This document shows positions 23,400 through 34,001 of a DNA stretch of 64,000 nt, in pieces. The DNA is taken from positions 1 through 64,000 of the forward strand of contig NZ_PBSH01000042.1 in the NCBI RefSeq assembly GCF_002726155.1, written 5' to 3'. The notes below the pieces were generated by a model, which searched no databases, was not told the DNA's origin, and saw nothing but the letters and a program-made list of their open reading frames with translations. Within the stretch, counting starts at the first letter, position 1, and each line of letters opens with the position of its first letter. Position numbers and translations under genes: made by a program. The DNA is from Alcanivorax sp. (GTDB lineage: Bacteria; Pseudomonadota; Gammaproteobacteria; Pseudomonadales; Alcanivoracaceae).

Positions 23400-25199
23400 A
23401 TGATTGGCTGGACTCTTCAACAATGGCAGGCGGCCTACCGCAGTGGTGATCTCACCCCGGTACAGGCCATGAAAGAACTGGCACCACGACTTCACGACAG
23501 TGAACGTGCCCTGTGGATCCACCTGCTGGATGAGTCCTCATTGATTGAGCAGGCCAACGCTCTAACCGATTCATCCCTGCCACTGTATGGCATTCCCTTC
23601 GCAGTCAAAGACAATATCGATGTGGCAGACCTGCCCACCACCGCCGCCTGCCCGGACTTCACCTACATCCCGAAGCAGGACGCCACTGCCGTCCAGTTAC
23701 TGCGCGCTGCCGGCGCCATTGTGGTGGGCAAAACCAACCTGGACCAGTTCGCCACCGGCCTGGTGGGCACCCGCTCCCCCTATGGGGAAGTGCCCAACCC
23801 GTTTAATCCGGATTATCTCAGCGGCGGTTCCAGCTCCGGTTCCGCCACGGCGGTGAGCCTGGGTCTCGTGCCCTTCTCTCTGGGTACGGATACTGCCGGC
23901 TCCGGCCGGGTGCCTGCAGCTTTCACCAATACCGTGGGCCTCAAACCCACACGCGGGGCCATCAGCACCAAAGGTGTTGTGCCCGCCTGCCGGACACTGG
24001 ATTGCGTCAGCATCTTTGCCCTCAACGTAGACGATGCCCAACAGATCTACCGGGTGATCGGTCAATTCGACCCGGACGATGCCTACAGCCGCCCGGCGCC
24101 GGCCTTACAAACCACCGGCCTGCCCGCACGCCCGACGTTAGGCATTCCCAAAGACCTGCCCTGGTTCGGTGATACCCGGGCCAAACAGTTGTGGGAACAA
24201 CAGCTGGAGCAGGTCAAACAGATCGCCGACCTGGTCACCGTGGATACCATGGTGCTGCAAGATGCCGCCGCCCTGCTCTATCAGGGACCCTGGGTGGCTG
24301 AACGCTTCACCGTGACTGAAAGCCTGTTGCAGGAAAAACCCGATGCGCTGCTGCCAGTAATCCGCGACATTCTGGAACCCGCCGCCGCCCTGACCGCCGC
24401 CGACGGTTTCCGCGCCCAATACCAGCTCGCCGAACTGAAACGTCAGTCAGACGCCCTGATGAAAACGGTGGACGCCCTGCTCCTCCCCACCACGCCTGGC
24501 ATTTACACCCGCGCCGCGGTGCAGGCCGACCCGATTACCCTGAACAGCCAGCTCGGCACCTGGACCAACTTCGTCAATTTGCTGGACCTGTGCGCCCTGG
24601 CGCTGCCCGGCGGCTTTCGTGAAGACAGCCTGCCCGGCGGCTTCACCCTGATTGGCCCGGCCTGGCAAGACCATGCGCTGGCCGACTTCGGGCAACGCTG
24701 GCAGCAGGCGCAGCCCTGGCAGGCCGGCGCCACCGGTCAGCTCTTGCCGGAGCCGCAACCCCGCGCGACCAATGCTGATGACGACGATCTGATCACCGTC
24801 GCGGTAGTCGGCGCCCACCTTACCGGCATGCCCCTCAACACCCAGCTCACCGAACGCGGCGGGGTATTGCTCGAAGCCACTCACACCGCCCCCTGTTACC
24901 GCCTCTACGCCCTGGCCAACACAGTACCGCCCAAACCCGGGCTGATCCGCAACGAGAAAAGCGGCGGCGACAGCATCCCCATCGAACTGTGGCAAATGCC
25001 GGTGAAACACTTCGGCAGTTTTGTCGGCCTGATTCCCGCCCCACTGGGCATCGGCAGCCTGGAAACCGCCGACGGGCGCTGGGTGAAAGGCTTTATCTGT
25101 GAGCCCTGGGCCATTGATGACGCCACCGACATTACCGCTCTGGACGGCTGGAGAAACTACATCGCGCAACTGAAAAAAAACGCTGAGGAGACACACTGA
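23400..25199 (+). CDS. atzF: Allophanate hydrolase
   Basis: Amidase signature GGSSSGSATAVSLGLVPFSLGTDTAGSGRVPA plus C-terminal AtzF domain; stop abuts urea carboxylase start. Confidence 0.95.
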   Translation: MIGWTLQQWQAAYRSGDLTPVQAMKELAPRLHDSERALWIHLLDESSLIEQANALTDSSLPLYGIPFAVKDNIDVADLPTTAACPDFTYIPKQDATAVQLLRAAGAIVVGKTNLDQFATGLVGTRSPYGEVPNPFNPDYLSGGSSSGSATAVSLGLVPFSLGTDTAGSGRVPAAFTNTVGLKPTRGAISTKGVVPACRTLDCVSIFALNVDDAQQIYRVIGQFDPDDAYSRPAPALQTTGLPARPTLGIPKDLPWFGDTRAKQLWEQQLEQVKQIADLVTVDTMVLQDAAALLYQGPWVAERFTVTESLLQEKPDALLPVIRDILEPAAALTAADGFRAQYQLAELKRQSDALMKTVDALLLPTTPGIYTRAAVQADPITLNSQLGTWTNFVNLLDLCALALPGGFREDSLPGGFTLIGPAWQDHALADFGQRWQQAQPWQAGATGQLLPEPQPRATNADDDDLITVAVVGAHLTGMPLNTQLTERGGVLLEATHTAPCYRLYALANTVPPKPGLIRNEKSGGDSIPIELWQMPVKHFGSFVGLIPAPLGIGSLETADGRWVKGFICEPWAIDDATDITALDGWRNYIAQLKKNAEETH

Positions 25200-28100
25200 T
25201 GCTGAAAAAAGTCCTGATCGCCAACCGTGGGGAGATCGCGGTTCGCATTTGCCGCACCCTGTCGCAGATGGGCATCAGCTCGGTGGCGGTATACTCCGAT
25301 GCAGACCGTAACAGCCAGCATGTCAGTGCCGCCGACGAAGCGGTGGCGCTGGGTGGGCAAACCGCCGCGGAAAGCTATCTGCGCACCGACCTGATCCTCA
25401 AGGCCGCCAAAGACACCGGCGCCCAGGCGATCATTCCGGGCTACGGGTTTCTTTCGGAAAATGCCGAGTTTGCGGAAACCTGTGAAGCCAACGGCATTGC
25501 CTTTATCGGCCCCACCCCGAAACAGCTCCGAGAGTTCGGCCTCAAACATGAGGCCCGCGCGCTGGCGGAAAAAGCCGGCGTTCCGCTCGCCCCCGGTACT
25601 GACCTGCTACAAAGCCTGGACGAAGCCAGGCAGGCAGCCAGCGACATCGGTTATCCGATCATGCTGAAAAGCACTGCCGGCGGTGGTGGCATCGGCTTGT
25701 CGCGCTGTAATGATGAAGCCGAACTGGTCGCCGCCTATGAATCCGTGAAACGACTGGGCGAAAATTTCTTCTCCGACAGCGGCGTATTCATCGAACGTTT
25801 TGTGGCTCGCGCCCGCCATGTGGAAGTGCAAATTTTCGGTGACGGTAACGGCACCGTACTGGCACTGGGTGAGCGGGAGTGCTCCCTGCAACGGCGCAAT
25901 CAGAAAGTGGTGGAAGAAACTCCGGCCCCCAACCTGCCGCAAGCCACCCGCGAAAAACTCCACGCCAGCGCAGCGCGCCTGGGTCAATCCGTCAAATACC
26001 GTTCCGCCGGCACGGTGGAATATATCTACGACGACGAGCGCGACGAATTTTATTTCCTGGAAGTCAACACCCGCCTGCAAGTGGAACACGGTGTCACCGA
26101 ATCCGTATTCGGTGTGGATCTGGTCGCCTGGATGCTAATGCTTGCCGGCGGTGAACGTCCCCCACTCGATGACACCTACACCAGCCAGGGCGCGGCCATG
26201 GAAGTCCGCATTTACGCCGAAGACGCCCTGAAAGATTTCCAGCCCAGCCCCGGCGAGCTCACCGAAGTGCTCTTCCCGGATAACGTTCGGCTGGACGGCT
26301 GGGTAGAGACCGGCACCGTGGTGAGCCCTCATTACGATCCCATGCTCGCCAAACTTATCGTCCACGGTGATGATCGCCAGGATGCACTGGAGAAGATGCA
26401 AAATGCACTGGCGCAAACTCGTCTGTCCGGTATCGCCACCAACCTGGATTACCTGCGCCAAATTTTACTCGATCAGAATGTCATCGCCGGTACCGTATCC
26501 ACCCGCTACCTGGAAACCTTCAACTATACGCCCATGGCGTTCGAGATTGTGGACCCGGGCACCTACACCACGGTGCAGGATTACCCGGGCCGTGCCGGCT
26601 ACTGGGATATCGGCGTTCCGCCCTCCGGCCCCATGGATGATTTCGCATTCCGGCTGGCCAACCGCATCGTCGGCAATCACCACAGTGCCGCCGGGCTGGA
26701 AGCCACCCTGGTCGGCCCCAGCCTGAAATTTCATTGCGATACTGTGGTCGCTCTCACTGGTGCATCCTGTGACGCGCAGGTGGACGGCAACCCAGTCAAT
26801 TTCTGGGAGCCTCTCGCCATCAAGGCCGGCCAGACCCTGACTACCGGCAAAGTCGACAACGGTTGCCGGACCTATATTGCTGTACGCAACGGCATCGATG
26901 TGCCGGATTACCTGGGTAGCAAATCCACCTTTGTGCTGGGACAGTTCGGCGGCCACGGTGGCCGCACCTTGCGCAAAGGCGACGTACTTGCCGTCTGCCA
27001 GCCACAGCTGGCCGGCAGTCCCTCACCGGCACCGGTCGCCGACCCTCACCCGGCAGAGAAAAACCTGCTGCCTGACTACCCGCAGTACTGGGATATCAAG
27101 GTGCTGTACGGCCCCCACGGTGCACCGGATTTCTTCACCGAAAAGGCCATCGACGATTTCTTCCAGGCCGACTGGCAAGTGCACTACAACTCTAACCGCC
27201 TGGGCATTCGTCTGGTCGGCCCGAAGCCGAGCTGGACCCGCACCGACGGCGGCGAAGCCGGCCTGCACCCGTCCAATGTACACGACAATGAATACGCCAT
27301 TGGCTCGATCAATTTCACCGGCGATTTCCCGGTTATCCTGACCAAGGATGGCCCCAGCCTGGGTGGGTTTGTGTGCCCAGTAACCATTGCCAAAGCCGAA
27401 CTGTGGAAAGTGGGGCAACTGAAACCCGGCGACAGCATTCGTTTCTCAGCCATCAGTTTCGCTGAAGCCAAAGCTCTGGAGGAAGCCCAGGATGCCTCCA
27501 TCGAGAACCTGGGTGTTATTCCGGTGGTACAGCCTGCCATTGCCGATCACAACACCGCCTGCACCTCGGCTACCATGCTCGCCGAGCACGACGCCGAAGG
27601 CGATGTACCGCGTATCGTCTACCGTCAGGCGGGCGACAAATACATCCTGATCGAGTACGGAGACAACGTGCTCGACCTGGCTTTGCGCATGCGTGTGCAT
27701 GCGTTGATGGAGAATCTGAAAAGCGCACCTGTCAGCGGGATTCTGGAACTGTCACCCGGCGTTCGCAGTCTGCAGGTTCACTACGATTCCCGCCTGATTG
27801 ATCAGGCAACGCTGGTCAACACCCTGCTGGAGCGGGAAAAAACCATCGGCAATGTGGACGACATGGTGGTTACCTCTCGCGTCCTGCATTTACCCATGGC
27901 ATTTGAAGACAGCGCCACTCTGGATGCGGTACAGCGCTATCAGGAAACCATCCGCAGTGACGCGCCCTGGTTACCGAACAATGTGGAATTCATTCGCCGC
28001 ATCAACGGCCTGGATTCCACCGAACAGGTACGCGACATCATCTTCAGTGCCAGCTATCTGGTACTCGGCCTGGGCGATGTGTATCTCGGTGCCCCCTGTG

Positions 28101-28822
28101 CCGTGCCCATTGATCCTCGCCACCGCCTGATGACATCCAAATACAATCCGGCACGGACGTTCACCGCCGAAGGCACCGTCGGGATTGGTGGCGTTTACAT
28201 GTGTATTTACGGCATGGACTCCCCCGGCGGTTACCAGCTGGTAGGCCGCACCCTGCCCATCTGGAACAAGCACCTCAAGAACAAGCAATTTCACAACGGT
28301 GAACCCTGGTTACTGAAATTTTTCGACCAGGTGCGCTACTACCCGGTCAGCGAAGCCAGGCTCACCGAAATGCGTGACGCCTTCCGCCATGGCCACCTGG
28401 ATGTGGAGATCACGGAAGAGCCGTTCAGCCTGAAAGCACACCGCGAATTCCTGGCGGAAATCGAACCGGAAATGGCCGCTTTCAATGCGCGCCGTGATGC
28501 CGCCTACCGCGAAGAAGTGGCCCTCTGGCAAAACGAGGATGCCGCAATCGAATCCGCGCTCATGGGAAACAGTGCCGACATTGGTGACGTGGATGGCCAC
28601 CTGATCAGCGCAGAAATCAGCGGCAATGTCTGGAAACTGCTGGTGGAAGAAGGAGCCCAGGTCACGGAAGGGCAACCTCTGGTAATCGTGGAAGCCATGA
28701 AAATGGAGTTCGAAATTACCGCCAACGCCAACGGCAAAGTCACCGGCCTGCACTGCAAACCCGGCGCCATTATCAATGCTGGCGACCCGGTCGTTGTCAT
28801 CGACACCGACGCGGTGGCCTGA
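25199..28822 (+). CDS. uca: Urea carboxylase
   Basis: Biotin carboxylase (MLKKVLIANRGEIAVRICRT), KipI/KipA-like carboxyltransferase region, biotinyl EAMKMEF. Confidence 0.95.
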   Translation: MLKKVLIANRGEIAVRICRTLSQMGISSVAVYSDADRNSQHVSAADEAVALGGQTAAESYLRTDLILKAAKDTGAQAIIPGYGFLSENAEFAETCEANGIAFIGPTPKQLREFGLKHEARALAEKAGVPLAPGTDLLQSLDEARQAASDIGYPIMLKSTAGGGGIGLSRCNDEAELVAAYESVKRLGENFFSDSGVFIERFVARARHVEVQIFGDGNGTVLALGERECSLQRRNQKVVEETPAPNLPQATREKLHASAARLGQSVKYRSAGTVEYIYDDERDEFYFLEVNTRLQVEHGVTESVFGVDLVAWMLMLAGGERPPLDDTYTSQGAAMEVRIYAEDALKDFQPSPGELTEVLFPDNVRLDGWVETGTVVSPHYDPMLAKLIVHGDDRQDALEKMQNALAQTRLSGIATNLDYLRQILLDQNVIAGTVSTRYLETFNYTPMAFEIVDPGTYTTVQDYPGRAGYWDIGVPPSGPMDDFAFRLANRIVGNHHSAAGLEATLVGPSLKFHCDTVVALTGASCDAQVDGNPVNFWEPLAIKAGQTLTTGKVDNGCRTYIAVRNGIDVPDYLGSKSTFVLGQFGGHGGRTLRKGDVLAVCQPQLAGSPSPAPVADPHPAEKNLLPDYPQYWDIKVLYGPHGAPDFFTEKAIDDFFQADWQVHYNSNRLGIRLVGPKPSWTRTDGGEAGLHPSNVHDNEYAIGSINFTGDFPVILTKDGPSLGGFVCPVTIAKAELWKVGQLKPGDSIRFSAISFAEAKALEEAQDASIENLGVIPVVQPAIADHNTACTSATMLAEHDAEGDVPRIVYRQAGDKYILIEYGDNVLDLALRMRVHALMENLKSAPVSGILELSPGVRSLQVHYDSRLIDQATLVNTLLEREKTIGNVDDMVVTSRVLHLPMAFEDSATLDAVQRYQETIRSDAPWLPNNVEFIRRINGLDSTEQVRDIIFSASYLVLGLGDVYLGAPCAVPIDPRHRLMTSKYNPARTFTAEGTVGIGGVYMCIYGMDSPGGYQLVGRTLPIWNKHLKNKQFHNGEPWLLKFFDQVRYYPVSEARLTEMRDAFRHGHLDVEITEEPFSLKAHREFLAEIEPEMAAFNARRDAAYREEVALWQNEDAAIESALMGNSADIGDVDGHLISAEISGNVWKLLVEEGAQVTEGQPLVIVEAMKMEFEITANANGKVTGLHCKPGAIINAGDPVVVIDTDAVA

Positions 28823-28832
28823 GGGATCAAGC

Positions 28833-29564
28833 ATGAATGTGCGAGCGGCAAAAAAAACCGAAAACCTGGCAGAGCGAATCTATCTGCAACTGAAGCAGGA
28901 CATTTTCGATTTCCGGCTAATGCCCGGTGACCGCTTCAGTGAAAACGAGATCGCCGAACGGATGGGCGTGTCACGCACTCCGGTGCGCGAAGCCCTGTTC
29001 CGCTTACAACGTGAAACTTATGTGGATGTGCTTTACCGCAGCGGCTGGCAGGTCAAGCCCTTTGATTTTAAATACTTCGAGGAGCTGTACGACGTGCGCA
29101 CCATTCTGGAATGCGCCGCCGTACGCAAGCTGTGCGAACAGGACGGAGATCTCAGCAATCTGGATGATCTGGTTAGCCAATGGTGCGTCCCCCGGGATCA
29201 ACGACTCGACGATGGCCCTGTGGTCAGCGGCATGGACGAGCGCTTTCATGAAAAACTGGTGGAAGCCGCCGGCAACAGTGAAATGGCACGCATCCACCAT
29301 GATTTGACCGAACGACTGCGCATCATTCGTCGCCTGGATTTCACCAAACCACCACGGGTAGACGCCACCTACAACGAACATCAAGCGGTACTGGAAGCCA
29401 TCCTGCATCGCCGGGTCGAACAGGCACAGATTCTTTTGCGCGCTCACATTGAAGAATCCCGTAACGAAGTCCGAAAAATCACCGTGCACATGCTGCACGA
29501 AGCCAGTGCACGTAGTCAGTTGCACTCGGTTGAAGCCAGCTCGACCGAAAGAGTCGACGGCTAA
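28833..29564 (+). CDS. GntR family (FCD domain) regulator
   Basis: wHTH FSENEIAERMGVSRTPVREALFRLQRE and FCD-type C-terminus. Confidence 0.9.
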   Translation: MNVRAAKKTENLAERIYLQLKQDIFDFRLMPGDRFSENEIAERMGVSRTPVREALFRLQRETYVDVLYRSGWQVKPFDFKYFEELYDVRTILECAAVRKLCEQDGDLSNLDDLVSQWCVPRDQRLDDGPVVSGMDERFHEKLVEAAGNSEMARIHHDLTERLRIIRRLDFTKPPRVDATYNEHQAVLEAILHRRVEQAQILLRAHIEESRNEVRKITVHMLHEASARSQLHSVEASSTERVDG

Positions 29565-29682
29565 CCCGCTAGCGGGGGAACAACGGCCAGTGAATCGGCC
29601 GGATTGCTGGAGCCGGATCTGGTGCTCCGAGGACAGGGTTCACGGAAATGGAAACGCCAACTTAAACGCAAGGGGAAACACC

Positions 29683-30981
29683 ATGAGTTTTTCACAATCC
29701 ATGAAGAAACTGGCTGCCGGCGTTGTCGCATCCAGTGCTATTGCCTACAGCGGCGCCGTAATGGCCGCCGACACCATCAAGGTCGGGGTTCTGCACTCCC
29801 TCTCCGGCACCATGGCCATCAGTGAGTCCACTCTCAAAGATACCGTTCTGATGATGATTGAAGAGCAGAACAAGAAGGGCGGCATCATGGGCAAGAAACT
29901 GGAGCCCGTTGTGGTCGACCCGGCGTCCAACTGGCCGCTTTTCGCCGAAAAAACCCGGGAGCTGATTACCAAGGAAGACGTGGACGTTATCTTCGGTTGC
30001 TGGACGTCGGTATCGCGCAAATCCGTACTTCCGGTGGTGGAAGAATTGAACGGACTGCTTTTCTATCCCGTGCAGTATGAAGGCGAGGAATCGTCCAAGA
30101 ATGTTTTCTACACCGGTGCCGCACCAAACCAGCAGGCCATTCCCGCGGTAGATTACCTGATCAACGATCTGGGTGTTGAACGTTTCGTTCTGGCTGGTAC
30201 CGATTACGTGTACCCGCGCACCACCAACAAGATCCTGGAAGCTTACCTCAAGTCCAAAGGCGTGGCCGAAAAGGACATCATGATCAACTACACTCCATTC
30301 GGTCATTCCGATTGGCAGAGCATCGTCAGCGAGATCAAGGCGTTTGGCAGCCAGGGCATGAAAACCGCCGTAGTCTCCACCATCAATGGTGATGCCAACG
30401 TTCCTTTCTACAAGGAACTGGGTAACCAGGGCGTTAGCGCTGAAGACATTCCCGTGATTGCCTTCTCCGTCGGTGAAGAAGAGCTGTCCGGTATCGACAC
30501 CGGCCCGCTGGTTGGCCACCTGGCTGCCTGGAACTACTTCCAGAGCGTCTACAACGACACCAACAATACCTTCATCGACCAGTGGCACGCCTACACCGGT
30601 GACGACAAGCGCGTAACCAATGATCCCATGGAAGCTACCTATATCGGTTTCAACATGTGGGTGAAGGCCGTTGAGAAAGCCAAGTCCACCGATACCGATA
30701 AAGTGGCTGACGCCATGATTGGCATCCAGACACCGAACCTGACCGGCGGAACCGCCGTGATGAACGAAAACCACCACCTTTCCAAGCCGGTGCTGATCGG
30801 TGAAATCCAGGACGACGGCCAGTTCGCTGTAGTCTGGGAAACCGAAGGTCTGGTGAAAGGCGATGCCTGGTCTGACTTCCTGCCAGGCTCCAAGGATCTG
30901 ATCTCTGATTGGACGGCTCCGACCCAATGCGGCAACTACAACACCAAAACCAAAAGCTGCGGCGGTGCTTCAGCCGAATAA
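29683..30981 (+). CDS. urtA: Urea ABC transporter substrate-binding protein
   Basis: DTIKVGVLHSLSGTMAISESTLKDT..., FGCWTSVSRKSVLPVVEELNGLLFYPVQYEGEESSKNVFYTGAAPNQQ. Confidence 0.96.
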   Translation: MSFSQSMKKLAAGVVASSAIAYSGAVMAADTIKVGVLHSLSGTMAISESTLKDTVLMMIEEQNKKGGIMGKKLEPVVVDPASNWPLFAEKTRELITKEDVDVIFGCWTSVSRKSVLPVVEELNGLLFYPVQYEGEESSKNVFYTGAAPNQQAIPAVDYLINDLGVERFVLAGTDYVYPRTTNKILEAYLKSKGVAEKDIMINYTPFGHSDWQSIVSEIKAFGSQGMKTAVVSTINGDANVPFYKELGNQGVSAEDIPVIAFSVGEEELSGIDTGPLVGHLAAWNYFQSVYNDTNNTFIDQWHAYTGDDKRVTNDPMEATYIGFNMWVKAVEKAKSTDTDKVADAMIGIQTPNLTGGTAVMNENHHLSKPVLIGEIQDDGQFAVVWETEGLVKGDAWSDFLPGSKDLISDWTAPTQCGNYNTKTKSCGGASAE

Positions 30982-30992
30982 CTCTCTCGGAC

Positions 30993-31019
30993 CGCACGCC
31001 GGGCATTGCCCGGGGTGCG
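30993..31019 (+). other. Stable hairpin between urtA and urtB
   Basis: CGCACGCCGGGC-ATT-GCCCGGGGTGCG, one mismatch, no T-tract. Confidence 0.65.
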
Positions 31020-31162
31020 CGTCACAAAAAAACATTTCAACACCGTGAAAACCAGTGCGTGACCGGGGAATGGCGCCAGCCTTTAGGACGCCCTTTCCTG
31101 CGTCATTCATCAGCCATCAGGACTCTGGCTTTCACTATTTAACGCCCCGTAAGGAGCCCGTC

Positions 31163-32839
31163 ATGGGTTACAAATTTGGCCAAATGCTGACAGCACTATT
31201 CCTTGTGCTGCTTGCCAGTGTGAGCTGGGCTGAAGAGCCGCTGCAGGACCCGACAGCACCGCCCCGGACCACAACAGAGAACAGCGTGGATGAAATCGAT
31301 ATTCTTCCCCTGTCGCTCCAGGAAATTCTCAACCGGTTGACCAACCGCAGCTTTGATGAAAAAGAAGCTGCCATTCGTCAACTGGCAAAGCAGGACAACC
31401 CTCGTGTTGTACCGCTACTCAACGCCTTAATGAACCGCGAGCTGGTACACAATCGCAAAGACGACACCATCGCGCTGGGCGTCAAGAAAGATGGCCAGTG
31501 GGAACTTCGCGATCCGGAAAGCAGCGAAGTCATCGGCCAGGCGGATAGCCGGGCTGTACGCCCGGTGATCATCAACAACCGCCTGCGTACCGTGATCAAT
31601 AACCAGCTGGCACTGGTCGCTCTGAACGACCCCGACAGCGATATCCGCTACCAGGCCGCCGGGCAACTGATCGGCAATGATGACGCGGAAATGCTTGCGG
31701 CACTGACAACCCGCCACTACCAGGAATCCCACCCCCGCGTTGTTGCGCAAATTGATACCGCACTGAACATTGCCGCCCTGCGCAGTGATGACCTGACTAC
31801 ACGGCTGGACGCCATCGAGGCACTTGCCGGCAACCTGCATCCGGAAGTAAAAAACGCACTCAACACGCGTTTTCTGGCTGCCGACACCCCTCAGGAATCA
31901 CAGGCCCTGGAAAAAGCCATTGCCCGCATTGAAGCTCGCATCGACACCTTCCAGACTGCCGACACCGTGTTCTTCGGCCTGAGCCTGGGGTCCGTTCTGC
32001 TGCTGGCAGCCATTGGTCTGGCCATTACCTTCGGCGTCATGGGCGTCATCAACATGGCCCATGGCGAGCTGATCATGCTCGGCGCCTATACCACCTATGT
32101 GGTGCAACAACTTCTGCCTGACAGCCATGAGTGGTCGTTATTGATTGCCGTTCCCGCTGCCTTTCTGGTATCCGCCTTTGTCGGCGTGCTGATTGAACGG
32201 TTTGTGATTCGCTTTCTTTACGGGCGTCCGCTGGAAACCCTGTTGGCCACCTTTGGTGTCAGCCTGATTCTGCAACAGGCGGTACGGGTGATCTTCTCCC
32301 CGCTCAACCGCACCGTCATCACCCCGGAGTGGATGAGTGGCGCACTGGAAATCAATCCCGTGTTCTCGCTGACCTACAACCGTCTGTACATCATCGTCTT
32401 TGCCCTGGCGGTCTTCCTGGCTTTGCTCGCCCTGCTCAAGAAAACCCGACTGGGCTTGCAGGTCCGTGCAGTGAGCCAGAACCGCGCTACCGCACGCGGC
32501 CTTGGTATCCGCAGTGAACGGGTCAACGCCCTGACCTTCGGGCTGGGATCGGGTATCGCAGGGGTTGCCGGCGTCGCCCTGGCTCAGCTGACCAACGTGG
32601 GCCCGAACCTGGGCCAGAGCTACATTATCGATTCCTTCATGGTGGTGGTATTCGGCGGGGTCGGCAATCTGTGGGGCACCCTCACTGCAGCGTTCAGCCT
32701 CGGCATTGCCAATAAATTACTGGAGCCCATGGCCGGCGCGGTCCTGGCCAAGATTGTCGTACTGGTCTTCATCATTCTGTTTATCCAGCGCAAACCGCGG
32801 GGCCTGTTCCCGCAACGTGGCCGGGCGGCGGAGGAATAA
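31163..32839 (+). CDS. urtB: Urea ABC transporter permease UrtB
   Basis: N-terminal HEAT-like extension then LivH-like permease: GVMGVINMAHGELIMLGAYTTYVVQQ. Confidence 0.95.
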   Translation: MGYKFGQMLTALFLVLLASVSWAEEPLQDPTAPPRTTTENSVDEIDILPLSLQEILNRLTNRSFDEKEAAIRQLAKQDNPRVVPLLNALMNRELVHNRKDDTIALGVKKDGQWELRDPESSEVIGQADSRAVRPVIINNRLRTVINNQLALVALNDPDSDIRYQAAGQLIGNDDAEMLAALTTRHYQESHPRVVAQIDTALNIAALRSDDLTTRLDAIEALAGNLHPEVKNALNTRFLAADTPQESQALEKAIARIEARIDTFQTADTVFFGLSLGSVLLLAAIGLAITFGVMGVINMAHGELIMLGAYTTYVVQQLLPDSHEWSLLIAVPAAFLVSAFVGVLIERFVIRFLYGRPLETLLATFGVSLILQQAVRVIFSPLNRTVITPEWMSGALEINPVFSLTYNRLYIIVFALAVFLALLALLKKTRLGLQVRAVSQNRATARGLGIRSERVNALTFGLGSGIAGVAGVALAQLTNVGPNLGQSYIIDSFMVVVFGGVGNLWGTLTAAFSLGIANKLLEPMAGAVLAKIVVLVFIILFIQRKPRGLFPQRGRAAEE

Positions 32840-32840
32840 C

Positions 32841-34001
32841 ATGCGAGATTCAACTTTCAAAAGCGCCTTTAATGACCGCACAGCAAAAACCTTCATGGCA
32901 GTGCTGTTTGGTGCCACCCTGCTGGTAACGGTCCTTAACCAACTGTTCCCTGCTGACTCGGCCCTCCATGTGAGCGCCTATACCGTGACCCTGCTGGGCA
33001 AGTACCTGTGCTATGCCCTGCTGGCGCTGGCACTGGACCTGGTGTGGGGCTACTGCGGCATCCTCAGCCTCGGCCATGGTGCCTTTTTTGCACTGGGCGG
33101 CTACGCCATGGGCATGTACCTGATGCGTCAGATCGGTGACCGGGGCGTTTACGGCAACCCGGAACTGCCGGACTTCATGGTCTTTCTCAACTGGAGTGAA
33201 CTGCCCTGGTACTGGCACGGCTTCGACCAATTCTGGTTCACCGCGCTGATGATTTTGCTGGTCCCCGGTCTGCTGGCATTTGTGTTCGGCTGGCTTGCCT
33301 TCCGTTCCCGGGTCACCGGGGTGTATCTGTCGATCATCACCCAGGCGCTAACTTATGCATTGATGCTGGCGTTTTTCCGCAACGAGCTGGGCTTTGGTGG
33401 CAACAACGGGCTCACCGACTTCAAGGATTTGCTGGGCTTTTCACTGCAATCCGACACCACCCGCGTGGGGTTGTTGATCGCCACCGCCGTGGCGCTGGCT
33501 GGCGCCTTCATTCTGTGTCGCTGGATTACCGGCAGCAAGCTTGGGCGCGTGGTCATGGCGGTGCGGGATGCAGAGTCCCGGGCACGGTTTGTGGGCTACC
33601 GAACCGAGCATTACAAGCTGTGGATATTCACCCTCAGCGCCATTCTTGCCGGCATTGCCGGGGCACTTTATGTCCCGCAGGTTGGCATCATCAACCCCGG
33701 CGAATTTTCGCCACTCAACTCCATTGAGCTGGTGGTATGGGTCGCCGTGGGCGGACGCGCCACACTGTACGGCGCGGTAATCGGTGCCATTCTGGTGAAC
33801 TACGGCAAAACCGTATTCACTGGCATCATGCCGGAGGCCTGGTTGTTCGCCTTGGGTGGGTTGTTTGTGGCGGTCACCGTGTTCCTGCCCCATGGTCTGG
33901 TAGGGCTGGTGGCAGAAAACTGGGGCAAGGTAAAAACCCGCTTCGCCCAAAATGGAAACGCATCCAATACCACCAACCCGGCAGAAGGAGACACGCCATG
34001 A
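32841..34001 (+). CDS. urtC: Urea ABC transporter permease UrtC
   Basis: LivM-like: LDLVWGYCGILSLGHGAFFALGGYAMGMYLMRQIGDRGVYGNPELPDFMVFLNW. Confidence 0.95.
   Translation: MRDSTFKSAFNDRTAKTFMAVLFGATLLVTVLNQLFPADSALHVSAYTVTLLGKYLCYALLALALDLVWGYCGILSLGHGAFFALGGYAMGMYLMRQIGDRGVYGNPELPDFMVFLNWSELPWYWHGFDQFWFTALMILLVPGLLAFVFGWLAFRSRVTGVYLSIITQALTYALMLAFFRNELGFGGNNGLTDFKDLLGFSLQSDTTRVGLLIATAVALAGAFILCRWITGSKLGRVVMAVRDAESRARFVGYRTEHYKLWIFTLSAILAGIAGALYVPQVGIINPGEFSPLNSIELVVWVAVGGRATLYGAVIGAILVNYGKTVFTGIMPEAWLFALGGLFVAVTVFLPHGLVGLVAENWGKVKTRFAQNGNASNTTNPAEGDTP

Noticed and set aside
29692-30927. 411-aa minus-strand ORF opposite urtA
   Set aside because: Antisense to well-supported urtA; composition of a shadow frame.
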